Shown here: piece after piece, positions 42,775 through 51,446 of the stretch
Layout: every line of letters starts with the position of its first letter
Numbering within the stretch: the stretch's first letter is position 1
Origin: Shewanella waksmanii ATCC BAA-643
Lineage (GTDB): Bacteria; Pseudomonadota; Gammaproteobacteria; Enterobacterales; Shewanellaceae
Direction of reading: 5' to 3'
Assembly (NCBI RefSeq): GCF_000518805.1
Contig: NZ_KI912497.1
Coordinates: 12,396 to 76,395, forward strand
Length of the DNA stretch: 64,000 nt
Made by a program: the position numbers and the translations under genes
Notes under the pieces: generated by a model
The model's input: the letters and a program-made list of their open reading frames with translations, nothing else
The model's database searches: none
What the model was told of the DNA's origin: nothing

Positions 42775-43283
42775 TGGCTTTGCTCTCTTAATAATAACGC
42801 TAACATTGATTGTGCGGCCGATATGGCATTGTCACCTTGAAAAGGCCAAGCACTGGACACACCTTCGTGTAACAGAAATAATGCCTCAGCTAAATCCGCA
42901 CGTTGACTTTGCTCCGCTAACAATAGTTTCACCGCCAACTTATGACTGTTTACCACGTTGATGATGAGCTGATTATCTGGATAGGCAGCCAACGCATTGA
43001 GCGATAGACAACCATGGGGAGCAAACTGCCGCATCCACTCACCGAGTTTATCGAACAGCTGCGCCACCGATTTCGCTTCATTGCCGCCTGGTGCTAGCCA
43101 CGCTAAATAACGTTGATGCCGATATTCAAGTGCAGCCACAATCATCGCCTCTTTTGAGGGATAATGTTTATACAAAGTTCGTAAGCTGACGTTACACGCC
43201 GCTTTAAGCTGTGCAACACTGGGATCGGCAAAGCCGTAGCGGCTAAATGCTTGCTCAAGACTCGCTGCAATTTGCTGTTTCAA
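42771..43283 (-). CDS. TetR-family transcriptional regulator
   Basis: A 170-residue repressor-type protein. The helix-turn-helix is at residues ~20-45: DPSVAQLKAACNVSLRTLYK followed by HYPSKEAMIV. The C-terminal ligand domain is not family-specific to me. It is encoded first, upstream of and overlapping the oxidoreductase gene. Two inverted repeats lie in the promoter region at 43297-43341, consistent with autoregulation. The inducing ligand is probably a substrate of the reductase (inference). Confidence 0.9.
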   Translation of the reverse strand: MKQQIAASLEQAFSRYGFADPSVAQLKAACNVSLRTLYKHYPSKEAMIVAALEYRHQRYLAWLAPGGNEAKSVAQLFDKLGEWMRQFAPHGCLSLNALAAYPDNQLIINVVNSHKLAVKLLLAEQSQRADLAEALFLLHEGVSSAWPFQGDNAISAAQSMLALLLREQSQ

Positions 43284-43296
43284 TGGGTGCCCCTAA

Positions 43297-43314
43297 GTAG
43301 AATACCTATTCTAC
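43297..43314. promoter_or_regulatory. Putative TetR operator 1
   Basis: GTAGAATA-CC-TATTCTAC is a perfect palindrome 14 nt before the regulator start. The site resembles binding sites of TetR-family proteins. Confidence 0.65.
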
Positions 43315-43321
43315 CATAAAG

Positions 43322-43341
43322 GGTAGAATGGATACTCTACC
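43322..43341. promoter_or_regulatory. Putative TetR operator 2
   Basis: GGTAGAATGGATACTCTACC is an imperfect palindrome that shares the GTAGAATA/CTAC half-sites with operator 1, about 26 bp centre to centre. Confidence 0.6.
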
Positions 43342-43404
43342 TTGTCAAATTAAGCAACAAAACTTGGGCGAACAATCACAAACTGCCGTGACAGATAAAT
43401 ACAA

Positions 43405-43434
43405 CAAAGGGCCGCCATTTCTGGCAGCCCTTTG
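43405..43434 (-). terminator. Terminator-like hairpin after the VOC gene
   Basis: CAAAGGGC and GCCCTTTG with inner GCCA/TGGC pairing, 20 nt downstream of the VOC stop codon on the minus strand. The T tract is short. Confidence 0.6.
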
Positions 43435-43454
43435 CATTATATTGACGTGACGGT

Positions 43455-43940
43455 TTATTCGTAATCTGTCGCGTAAGTCTCTTCATAAGTGTGTGAATAT
43501 AGCTCAAACAAGTTACCAAATGGGTCTTCTAAATAGACCATTTTCGCCTGCTTGCTATCATCCTCAGGGTGATAACGCATAATATCCATACGTACCTTAC
43601 CGCCATACTGCTCTGTGCGCGCAATCGCTCCTTCAAAGTCATCTGTTTGCAAGCAAAAGTGGAAGATACCTAAGCGAGAGAAGTCAACTTCATGACGCTC
43701 CTGACGTTGTTTCATCTCGAACAGCTCCACCCCAATGCCATCTGTGGTGAGTAGGTGAGCAATATTGAAACCTTGGAAACCTTCACCAAATACCGCAATA
43801 CACATACGACCGATTGCTGTTTCACGCTCTTCTGTCACTTTAGTGTTGTTCATGACGATTTTCAGACCCAGTGCCTTAGTGTAAAACTCAACTGCCTGGT
43901 CCATATCGCCTACCATGATACCTACGTGATTCATCCTCAT
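43455..43940 (-). CDS. VOC-superfamily (glyoxalase/dioxygenase fold) protein
   Basis: A 161-residue single-domain VOC protein. The ATG at 43940 with GGAG upstream is chosen (MRMNHVGIMVGDMDQAVEFY). Metal-ligand positions are the N-terminal His (NHVGIMV), Glu in IGVELFEM, His in GIFHFCLQT and Glu in GNLFELYS. It could be a lyase, isomerase or dioxygenase subunit; no substrate can be assigned. Confidence 0.85.
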   Translation of the reverse strand: MRMNHVGIMVGDMDQAVEFYTKALGLKIVMNNTKVTEERETAIGRMCIAVFGEGFQGFNIAHLLTTDGIGVELFEMKQRQERHEVDFSRLGIFHFCLQTDDFEGAIARTEQYGGKVRMDIMRYHPEDDSKQAKMVYLEDPFGNLFELYSHTYEETYATDYE

Positions 43941-44103
43941 AATCTGCTCCAATTGTTAATCGCTAATCTGTTTCGTGTTTCGATGAGCAAAGTATATGAT
44001 CAGCAAATAATTAAATAAAATTATCTATATTTATATTTTTGATAAATAAAATTTATAATAATATGGGTTATAAACAGACAGCTTTTAGTGCGGGTGAGCC
44101 AAC

Positions 44104-44139
44104 AAAAATGCCGATGCAGGTTTCCCCACATCGGCATTT
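44104..44139 (-). terminator. Terminator of the rnr-rlmB operon
   Basis: On the minus strand AAATGCCGATG and CATCGGCATTT form a perfect stem followed by TTTTTG, ~50 nt past the rlmB stop. Confidence 0.75.
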
Positions 44140-44191
44140 ACATTGCTATGTGAGGCTAACCTCAAATAGTCATAACCACACTATCAGTCAT

Positions 44192-44932
44192 TTAGCCCAA
44201 ACGTTGACGCACCGCCTCAAACAAACAAATTCCCGTAGCAACTGACACGTTCAAACTCGATACACTGCCTGACATTGGAATAGACGCTAAAGAATCACAG
44301 CCTTCGCGCGTCAATCGACGTAAGCCTTTGTCTTCCGCGCCCATTGCAATTGCCAGTGGACCTTTTAGATCGGCTTTATACAAGTCATGTTCCGCTTCAC
44401 CTGCAGCACCAACAATCCAGATGCCTTTGTCTTGTATCGACTTCATAGTGCGCGCTAAGTTGGTCACTTGGTAAAGCGGCACCACTTCGGCGGCACCACA
44501 AGCCACTTTGCTAACTGTTGGGGTTAACCCCACCGAATTATCACGTGGCACAATCACCCCATGGACACCCGCAGCATCAGCGTTACGTAGGCAAGCACCA
44601 AGATTATGTGGGTCGGTGACACCATCTAGTATCAATAGAAAGGGTTGCTCAGTTTTATCGAGCATTGCCAGAAGGTCATTGTCATTAAGCTGCTTAGCAG
44701 CCTTCACACGGGCAATAATACCTTGATGCTGACCACTACTCGCTTTGTCATCAAGGACTTTACGAGACGCTTTTTGAACTGACACGCCGTACTCTGCAGC
44801 CATTGTAAGTAACGGGGTTAGGCGTTGATCATCTCGGCCTTGTAGCACCCACATTTCAATCACTCGCTCTGGACTGTTCTTTAATACCGCTTCAACAGCA
44901 TGAATGCCAAAAGTGATGTCTTGTTTTTTCAT
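44192..44932 (-). CDS. rlmB: 23S rRNA (guanosine-2'-O-)-methyltransferase RlmB
   Basis: A 246-residue SPOUT methyltransferase that modifies G2251 of 23S rRNA. The N-terminal domain opens FGIHAVEAVLKN. The knotted SAM site shows LDGVTDPHNLGACLRNADAAG, NSVGLTPTVSKVACGAAEVV, and the C-terminal LASIPMSGSVSSLNVSVATG. It follows rnr by 27 nt, as in E. coli. Confidence 0.97.
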   Translation of the reverse strand: MKKQDITFGIHAVEAVLKNSPERVIEMWVLQGRDDQRLTPLLTMAAEYGVSVQKASRKVLDDKASSGQHQGIIARVKAAKQLNDNDLLAMLDKTEQPFLLILDGVTDPHNLGACLRNADAAGVHGVIVPRDNSVGLTPTVSKVACGAAEVVPLYQVTNLARTMKSIQDKGIWIVGAAGEAEHDLYKADLKGPLAIAMGAEDKGLRRLTREGCDSLASIPMSGSVSSLNVSVATGICLFEAVRQRLG

Positions 44933-44959
44933 TAACTGATTTCTCTTATCTAACTCTGA

Positions 44960-47395
44960 TTATTTTTTAGCGCTGCGTTTTTTAACAGTTTTACGCTTTT
45001 TCGTTGCCGGTTTGGCTTTGGTTGCGCCGCGAGTCTTACTGGCGGCAGGTTTACCACTACCGCCGCGTTTGGGCTTAGGCTTACTTTTGCCACGCTTACT
45101 ACCAGCGTCCGCCTCTTTATTACCTGACTTACCCAGTTTAGCGCCTTCTAAATTAACTCGTTCTCTCGCACTTAATGGTTTATTACTGCGACGACGAGGT
45201 TTACGGCCATCGTCACCAACCATCATTAAATCAATCTGACGGTCGTCTAAATTAACCCCAGCAACTTTTACCGTCACTTGGTCGCCCAGCTGATAGATCT
45301 GACCGGAGGCTTCGCCCACCAAACGTTGACGCATATTGTCATATTGGTAGTAGTCACTGCCTAGACTTGAGATATGTACCAGTCCATCAATAAACAGATC
45401 GTTAAGGCGGACAAACATCCCAAAGTGAGTCACAGAGGCAATCACCGCTTCAAACGTATCGCCAACGTGATCTTGCATAAATTCACATTTAAGCCAGTCG
45501 CTAACATCGCGAGTCGCTTCATCGGCACGGCGTTCGGTGGTTGAACACTCTTCCCCTAACAAGTCTAACTCCTCGATAGGGTAATGATAGCCGCCATCAG
45601 GTGTCCACTTATCGGTTGTCTCACCCCGCTCTTTAGCGAGCAAATAGCGAATCACTCGATGTAAGATCAAATCTGGGTAACGGCGGATCGGCGACGTAAA
45701 GTGCGAATACTGCTCTAACGCCAGACCAAAGTGGCCTTCATTGTCAGGGGTATAAGTTGCTTGGCGCATTGAACGCAGCAACATCACTTGAATCAGCTCA
45801 GCATCAGGCCTATCGACCACTTGCTCCATTAACGCCTGGTAATCAGCAGGCTCAGGTGTTAACCCGCCCGCTAACGTTAATCCTCGCTCTTTAAGAAAGT
45901 CTTTAAAGTTAGTTAACTTTTGCTCCGACGGTGCCTCATGCACTCGGTACAACACTTCACCTTTATGCTTCTGGACAAACTTGGCCGACGCCACATTGGC
46001 TAAAATCATGCACTCTTCAATGATCTTATGCGCTTGGTTGCGGGTACGTGGTTCAATACGATCAATTTTGCGATCGGCATTAAAGATAAACTGGGTCTCG
46101 GTAGTCTCAAAGGCTATCGCACCACGCTCGGCACGGGTCTCGTCCAACGTCAGGTACAACGACTGAAGAGTCTGTAAATGCGGGAATACTTCAGTGAGTT
46201 CATCACTGACTTCACCACCTTCGAGCATGGCCGCCACTTGGGTGTATGTCAGTCTCGCGTGAGAGTGCATCACCGCTGGATAAAACTTATAGCCTGATAA
46301 CTTACCTTTAGCTGAGATAGTCATCTCAGCAACCATACATAAACGATCAACGTGTGGGTTCAAAGAACACAAGCCGTTAGACAGTTTTTCCGGCAACATG
46401 GGGATGACTTGCGACGGGAAGTACACCGAGTTACCACGCGCTCGCGCTTCTTTATCGAGCGCCGATTCGGTACGCACATAATGGCTTACATCAGCAATGG
46501 CCACCCATAAACGCCAGCCACCACTTTTTTTAGTTTCAGCGTAAACGGCATCATCGAAATCCCGCGCATCTTCCCCATCAATGGTGACCAACGGTAAGTG
46601 GCGTAAATCCACTCGACCTTGGGTGTCGGCCTCACTGACTTCATCAGGGATTTTACGCAGTTTCTTCTCAATTAAGCTTGACCAAGTATGGGGCAGGTCG
46701 TAATTGCGCAGCGCAATTTCTATCTCCATCCCTGGCGCTAACTGCTTTCCTAATACTTCGGTGACTTTACCAGCCGCTTTAACATAACGCCCGGCGCGGC
46801 GAGTCACTTCAACCACGACGACATCGCCTTGGCGTGCACCGGCTTTATCATCACTGGGGATTAATATTTCTTGGGTAATACGTTTGTCATCAGCGATAAC
46901 AAAGCACATCCCCGAGTCCACGTAAAAACGTCCAACCAAGGCTGCGGTTCGCGCCTGGACTAATCTAACAATACGCGCTTCGCGGCGACCTTTACGGTCT
47001 ACACCTGCTTTTTGTGCCAGGACTTTATCGCCATGGAAATACAGCTGCATATCGCGATTATTGATAAACAGGTCATCGCCCCCCCCCTCATCTAGTTTGA
47101 GGAAGCCAAAACCATCTTTATGCCCTAATACTGTGCCGCTTAATAGGTCCATACGTTCAGGTAAGCCGTAAGCTTTACCTCGTGTGAACACTAACTCGCC
47201 ATCACGTTCCATAGCGCGTAGTCGCCGCCTTAGGGCTTCTAACTGCTCTTCAGATTCAATCTTGAGCGCCTGGGCAATTTTTTCTCTATTAAGAGGAGAC
47301 TTTTCTGAGCGCAAGTATTCTAAAATATACTCACGGCTGGGAATGGGGTTATCGTACTTTTGTTGTTCACGCTGTAAATGCGGATCTTTTATCAT
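44960..47395 (-). CDS. rnr: Ribonuclease R
   Basis: An 811-residue processive 3'-5' exoribonuclease that digests structured RNA. Order of domains: helix-turn-helix N-terminus, cold-shock domains from residue ~80, RNB catalytic domain (VTIDGEDARDFDDAVYAE with the catalytic Asps, near 270), S1 domain near 650, and a Lys/Arg-rich tail (residues ~725-811: KPRRRSNK..., KPATKKRKTVKKRSAKK). A run of nine C at 47079-47087 (Gly-Gly-Gly, residue ~103) is unusual. It is upstream of rlmB. Confidence 0.97.
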   Translation of the reverse strand: MIKDPHLQREQQKYDNPIPSREYILEYLRSEKSPLNREKIAQALKIESEEQLEALRRRLRAMERDGELVFTRGKAYGLPERMDLLSGTVLGHKDGFGFLKLDEGGGDDLFINNRDMQLYFHGDKVLAQKAGVDRKGRREARIVRLVQARTAALVGRFYVDSGMCFVIADDKRITQEILIPSDDKAGARQGDVVVVEVTRRAGRYVKAAGKVTEVLGKQLAPGMEIEIALRNYDLPHTWSSLIEKKLRKIPDEVSEADTQGRVDLRHLPLVTIDGEDARDFDDAVYAETKKSGGWRLWVAIADVSHYVRTESALDKEARARGNSVYFPSQVIPMLPEKLSNGLCSLNPHVDRLCMVAEMTISAKGKLSGYKFYPAVMHSHARLTYTQVAAMLEGGEVSDELTEVFPHLQTLQSLYLTLDETRAERGAIAFETTETQFIFNADRKIDRIEPRTRNQAHKIIEECMILANVASAKFVQKHKGEVLYRVHEAPSEQKLTNFKDFLKERGLTLAGGLTPEPADYQALMEQVVDRPDAELIQVMLLRSMRQATYTPDNEGHFGLALEQYSHFTSPIRRYPDLILHRVIRYLLAKERGETTDKWTPDGGYHYPIEELDLLGEECSTTERRADEATRDVSDWLKCEFMQDHVGDTFEAVIASVTHFGMFVRLNDLFIDGLVHISSLGSDYYQYDNMRQRLVGEASGQIYQLGDQVTVKVAGVNLDDRQIDLMMVGDDGRKPRRRSNKPLSARERVNLEGAKLGKSGNKEADAGSKRGKSKPKPKRGGSGKPAASKTRGATKAKPATKKRKTVKKRSAKK

Positions 47396-47430
47396 TCACT
47401 ATCCATTTTTGGGCCTTATCATTAAGGCCG

Positions 47431-48051
47431 TTATCTAGGTCTGAGATGCTCCTGTTTTGCCCTAGACACTGCACTAGCGGGCATTTTTTGTTCAAGCACC
47501 TTCAATAAATCCAAGGCTTCCTGCTTGGTAGCCTCATCACTAAACACATCATTATATAACCAGTGATAACCCATTTCGTAATCTCGGGGGCTACCATAAC
47601 CTTCGCCAAACAAGCGTACTAGCATCATCCTAGCAGGCAAATCACCATTTGCAGCTGCTGGCAGTGTATATTGTACTGCACGTTGTTTATCTTGGATGAC
47701 AAACTGGCCATCATGATAATACTCGGCAATCCGCACCATGGCTTCGGCGCTACCTTGTTCAGCAGCGTCACGTAATAAGGAAATACCACGCGGTGGATTG
47801 GCCTTTACACAAATGCCGTAGTTGAGCATTTCTGCCCAAAGATATTGATATAAAGGTTGTTTGAGCACTTCAGCTCGCGCTTCAATATCTTGTACTAACT
47901 GGCAATCATCGCCTTTTACACGGCTTAGATATGCCTTCGAGCGGATCAATTCGACCAATTGCTCTTGGCTATAAATATCCACTGCTTGGCTAGCAGCCGA
48001 TGCCGGACTCATCCATACAATGAGTATGCTAATTAACATTAAACGAAACAT
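47431..48051 (-). CDS. motX: MotX-like sodium-driven flagellar motor protein
   Basis: A 206-residue exported Sel1-repeat protein. ATG at 48051 gives a signal peptide (MFRLMLISILIVWMSPASA). Mature segments fit MotX: VDIYSQEQLVELI, RVKGDDCQLVQDIEARAEVL, YLWAEMLNYGICV, Sel1-type repeats (DAAEQGSAEAMVRIAEYYHD), and YEMGYHWLYNDVFSDEA. In Vibrio, motX also lies between purA and rnr. MotX forms the periplasmic T ring of Na+-driven polar flagella with MotY. No other flagellar gene is nearby. Confidence 0.85.
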   Translation of the reverse strand: MFRLMLISILIVWMSPASAASQAVDIYSQEQLVELIRSKAYLSRVKGDDCQLVQDIEARAEVLKQPLYQYLWAEMLNYGICVKANPPRGISLLRDAAEQGSAEAMVRIAEYYHDGQFVIQDKQRAVQYTLPAAANGDLPARMMLVRLFGEGYGSPRDYEMGYHWLYNDVFSDEATKQEALDLLKVLEQKMPASAVSRAKQEHLRPR

Positions 48052-48187
48052 ATCAAGCTCTCTACTGAATTCGGTCAATCAGCGACCGGCAACATCGTTT
48101 GCTATAAAAGCAGTATAACTGATCTTATCGGCAGCTTGATTGAGATCTTAACTCAGATGCCCATCTATTGTTTATTTTTGTCGCAAT

Positions 48188-48212
48188 AAAAAGGCCGCTT
48201 AAGCGGCCTTTT
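48188..48212 (-). terminator. Terminator of purA
   Basis: AAAAAGGCCGCTTAAGCGGCCTTTT is a perfect hairpin, directly after the purA stop codon on the minus strand. Confidence 0.85.
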
Positions 48213-48215
48213 CGA

Positions 48216-49511
48216 TTAACTAAACGGATTCACGAGAATCATGGTCTCATTTCGATCTGGACCCGTTGAGATAATATCGACTGGCGTATCAAGCAACTCT
48301 TCAATGCGCTTAATGTAATTGATTGCTGCTTGTGGCAGTTGCTCAATTGATGTTGCACCAAAGGTTGTTTCGCTCCAACCAGGCATAGTTTCAAGTACCG
48401 GAGTGACTTGCTCATAGCCTTCAGCTGCTAGCGGTGTCACTGTTGCTACAGTGCCATCTGGGTATTGGTAACCCACACAGATTTTCACTTCTTCTAAGCC
48501 ATCTAATACATCAAGCTTAGTTAAGCAGAAACCGCTAATACTGTTGATTTGTACTGCGCGCTTCATCGCTACAACATCTAACCAACCTGGACGACGCTTA
48601 CGACCAGTAGTGGCACCAAACTCGTGTCCCTTGGTACCTAAATGGTCACCAATTTCACATGCAAGTTCAGTTGGGAATGGGCCTGCACCAACACGGGTGG
48701 TGTATGCCTTCATGATCCCTAATACATAGTCTAAGTGACGTGGGCCAAATCCAGAACCTGTCGCGACACCACCAGCAGTAGTGTTAGATGAGGTTACAAA
48801 TGGATAAGTACCATGGTCAATGTCTAGCAATGTGCCTTGAGCACCTTCAAACAGAATAGGCTCACCAGCTTTACGTGCCTGATCTAATAGCTCAGTCACA
48901 TCGGTGCACATACTCTTCAGGTAATCTGCAATCGCTAACGCATCGCTGAGCGTCTGCTCATAGTCTACCGCTTCGCAATCATAATATTCAGTTAGCATGA
49001 AGTTATGGTAAGCCATCACTTCTTTTAGCTTCTCAGCGAAAAGCTCTGCATTGAATAGATCGCCAACGCGAAGACCGCGACGAGAGATTTTGTCTTCATA
49101 GGCTGGACCAATACCACGACCCGTTGTACCAATCGCTTTATTGCCGCGCGCTTTTTCACGAGCAACATCGAGTGCACAATGGAATGGTAAGATCAGCGGA
49201 CACGCTTCAGAGATAAGTAAACGATCCTCTACAGGAACGCCACGATCTTTAAGCATGTTGATCTCTTTCATCAGAGCGTCTGGCGCAAGCACCACACCAT
49301 TACCGATAATGCATTTCACATTATCACGTAGGATCCCTGATGGAATTAAGTGAAGAACGGTTTTATCACCATCGATAACCAGTGTATGACCAGCATTGTG
49401 GCCACCTTGGTATCGAACGACATATTTGGCCTGTTCGGTAAGTAGATCGACTATCTTACCCTTTCCTTCGTCACCCCATTGGGTGCCGAGAACTACGACG
49501 TTTTTGCCCAT
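48216..49511 (-). CDS. purA: Adenylosuccinate synthetase
   Basis: A 431-residue GTP-dependent enzyme joining IMP and aspartate, the first committed step to AMP. The GTP-binding loop is VLGTQWGDEGKGKIVDLLTE at the start; NAGHTLVIDGDKTVLHLIPSG and IGTTGRGIGPAYEDK follow, with FEGAQGTLLDIDHGTYPFVT near residue 223. The ATG at 49511 (MGKNVVVLG) matches the family. It is co-directional with the DUF2065 gene upstream, as in E. coli (hflC-yjeT-purA), but hflKC is not next to it here. Confidence 0.97.
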   Translation of the reverse strand: MGKNVVVLGTQWGDEGKGKIVDLLTEQAKYVVRYQGGHNAGHTLVIDGDKTVLHLIPSGILRDNVKCIIGNGVVLAPDALMKEINMLKDRGVPVEDRLLISEACPLILPFHCALDVAREKARGNKAIGTTGRGIGPAYEDKISRRGLRVGDLFNAELFAEKLKEVMAYHNFMLTEYYDCEAVDYEQTLSDALAIADYLKSMCTDVTELLDQARKAGEPILFEGAQGTLLDIDHGTYPFVTSSNTTAGGVATGSGFGPRHLDYVLGIMKAYTTRVGAGPFPTELACEIGDHLGTKGHEFGATTGRKRRPGWLDVVAMKRAVQINSISGFCLTKLDVLDGLEEVKICVGYQYPDGTVATVTPLAAEGYEQVTPVLETMPGWSETTFGATSIEQLPQAAINYIKRIEELLDTPVDIISTGPDRNETMILVNPFS

Positions 49512-49577
49512 TATTTGCTGCAAGGTAGTGGTTAAAACGGGATTCTAGCAGATCTTGGGGGGTTATAGGCAAGTAAT

Positions 49578-49766
49578 TTATGAAAAAATAATCAATATGA
49601 CCACACCCGCAGTGACCAGCCCGCCGCCTAACCTTTGCAGAAGCCCCTGATTTTGATTCGAAATTTCTTTCAAATATGCCCGCCAACGATTAGGAAATAA
49701 TAGTGGACCAATTCCCTCAATTATTAGCACTAAACCTAGGGCAAGCATGATTAACTCAAAGGACAT
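49578..49766 (-). CDS. DUF2065 (YjeT) membrane protein
   Basis: A 62-residue protein with two helices (LIMLALGLVLIIEGIGPLLF and GGGLVTAGVVILIIFS) and a short basic loop (NRWRAYLKEIS). It fits DUF2065, found upstream of purA after hflKC. The ATG at 49766 gives the family N-terminus MSFELIMLALGL. The usual partner hflC is absent upstream; a repeat element occupies that interval. Confidence 0.88.
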   Translation of the reverse strand: MSFELIMLALGLVLIIEGIGPLLFPNRWRAYLKEISNQNQGLLQRLGGGLVTAGVVILIIFS

Positions 49767-49886
49767 AATTGTGCGTTCCAGTTGATGAACAATAACCGAC
49801 ACGGTTATCTGAATTGAGCCTTAAAAATATCACACTGTTATAGCTCAACAGAAATGCTTTTTACTCTGAGCAAGCCTTCGAATTGA

Positions 49887-50225
49887 CTGCTATACAAATC
49901 AGTATAAACATTTAGTCACTCAGTGAGAATTTAGCGGTTCTGAGGCAAGGTCCTTAAATGCTCCTGCATTAATGACATTCACCACATCCATGTGGTTTGC
50001 AACGAGTGAAGAGCATAGTTGCTCTACGATTAAACTCGTTAACACGGCATCATAACCGCTAAAACTCACCATTCTGGCGCGTTTTTGGCTGCCTATTTCC
50101 GCGTTGAATAACCTCACAAGGGAGCAACCATTGTTTCAGTACTCACTTTGAATTAGCCGGCCTTGAATTAGTTTGCAAAAAGCGCGCTGAGTAGATCAAA
50201 TCCTTATACTGATTGGTATTAGCAG
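49887..50225. mobile_element. MITE-like element (339 bp) with structured interior
   Basis: The ends are inverted repeats: CTGCTATACAAATCAGTATAA at the left and the complement of CTGCTAATACCAATCAGTATAA at the right. Similarity continues inward as imperfect ATTT...ACTCAG matches. The interior pairs TGAGAATTTAGCGGTT with AACCGCTAAAACTCA, AACGAGT with ACTCGTT, AGAGC with GCTCT, and CCACAT with ATGTGG. It has no open reading frame of note. A non-autonomous transposon or dispersed repeat is most likely. Confidence 0.65.
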
Positions 50226-50283
50226 CAAAGCCGCCACACATCGATAGTTTAATAGCAATGAAGTTGCGCCAAACTGCAGCCAT

Positions 50284-50311
50284 AAAAAAACCCAGCCGAA
50301 GCTGGGTTTTT
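50284..50311 (-). terminator. Terminator of rplM-rpsI
   Basis: On the minus strand AAAAACCCAGC-TTCG-GCTGGGTTTTTTT, a UUCG-type loop hairpin with T tract just after rpsI. Confidence 0.9.
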
Positions 50312-50329
50312 GAATTCCGAAGCGAAATA

Positions 50330-50722
50330 TTAACGCTTTGAGAATTGTGGCTTACGACGTGCTTTACGTAGACCCACTTTCTTACGCTCAACTTTACGAG
50401 CATCACGGGTTACGAAACCAGCAGCGCGTAGAGATGGACGTAGAGCTTCATCAAGTTCCATCAGTGCACGAGTAATACCGTGACGGATTGCACCTGCTTG
50501 GCCAGTGATACCACCACCTTTAACAGTTACATAGATGTCTAGCTTTTCTGTCATTTCAACTAGCTCTAGAGGTTGACGAACAACCATACGAGCAGTCTCA
50601 CGACCAAAATATTCGTCAAGTGGACGTTGGTTCACGACGATGTTACCACTACCTACTTTAGCGAATACGCGAGCAGTAGATGTTTTGCGACGGCCAGTGC
50701 CGTAATACTGAGTTGCAGCCAT
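50330..50722 (-). CDS. rpsI: 30S ribosomal protein S9
   Basis: A 130-residue small-subunit protein whose C-terminal tail reaches the P-site tRNA. AATQYYGTGRRKTSTARVF near the start and VKGGGITGQAGAIRHGITRA are family hallmarks; the tail ends KVGLRKARRKPQFSKR with the conserved SKR. It follows rplM by 14 nt. Confidence 0.98.
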   Translation of the reverse strand: MAATQYYGTGRRKTSTARVFAKVGSGNIVVNQRPLDEYFGRETARMVVRQPLELVEMTEKLDIYVTVKGGGITGQAGAIRHGITRALMELDEALRPSLRAAGFVTRDARKVERKKVGLRKARRKPQFSKR

Positions 50723-50736
50723 TTGCTTAATCCTGT

Positions 50737-51168
50737 TTAGATATCAAGAACTTGAGGTTGTTGTGCAGCGTGGTTATGTTCTGTACCAGCGTAAACTTTA
50801 AGTTTACGGAACATGGCACGTCCTAAAGGACCTTTAGGTAACATACCCTTAACTGCTTTCTCGATGATCATTTCAGGCTTATGATCTTGCAGCTTTTCAA
50901 AGGTGATTTGCTTAATGCCACCAATGAAACCAGAGTGCGAGTAGTACACTTTGCCTTTCGCTTTATTACCGGTAACAGTTACTTTGTCAGCATTGATAAC
51001 GATGATGTAATCACCAGTGTCAACGTGAGGAGTGTACTCAGGCTTGTGCTTACCACGTAGGCGAGCAGCAATCTCAGTAGCGATACGACCTAAAGTTTTA
51101 CCTTCAGCGTCAACAACATACCAGTCGCGAGTAACGGTTTCTGGTGTAGCAGTAAAAGTAGTCTTCAT
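50737..51168 (-). CDS. rplM: 50S ribosomal protein L13
   Basis: A 143-residue large-subunit protein. The hallmarks are DWYVVDAEGKTLGRIATEIA near residue 15, VYYSHSGFIGGIKQIT, and GMLPKGPLGRAMFRKLKVY. First gene of the rplM-rpsI pair. The 278-nt upstream gap (51169-51446) holds its promoter and leader; no known leader motif was recognised there. Confidence 0.98.
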   Translation of the reverse strand: MKTTFTATPETVTRDWYVVDAEGKTLGRIATEIAARLRGKHKPEYTPHVDTGDYIIVINADKVTVTGNKAKGKVYYSHSGFIGGIKQITFEKLQDHKPEMIIEKAVKGMLPKGPLGRAMFRKLKVYAGTEHNHAAQQPQVLDI

Positions 51169-51446
51169 TTACAAAAACCCAATGTTAAAATTCTGTCTCA
51201 CATGCCGTCATTCAAAATGAATTAACAACACAAAAAGTGCCATTCTACGCCCCTTCGAGCAAAGAATAAGGCTTTACAACTTCCGTCTATTTGACGGAGT
51301 AACGAGGGCAGGTCGCGAATTATAGACAAAGCTGAGTTAAAAATCATCTAATTTTTTATCTAATTTATTGGATTAAACTAGATTGCCGAAAGATTTGCCC
51401 CCAAAGCGCGGAAAAGTATAAAAACACTTTACCGCTAGATAGGCAT

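Noticed and set aside
47431..48051. A generic Sel1-repeat protein of unknown function.
   Set aside because: The specific segments (RVKGDDCQLVQDI, YGICV, YHWLYND) and the purA-motX-rnr order fit MotX better.
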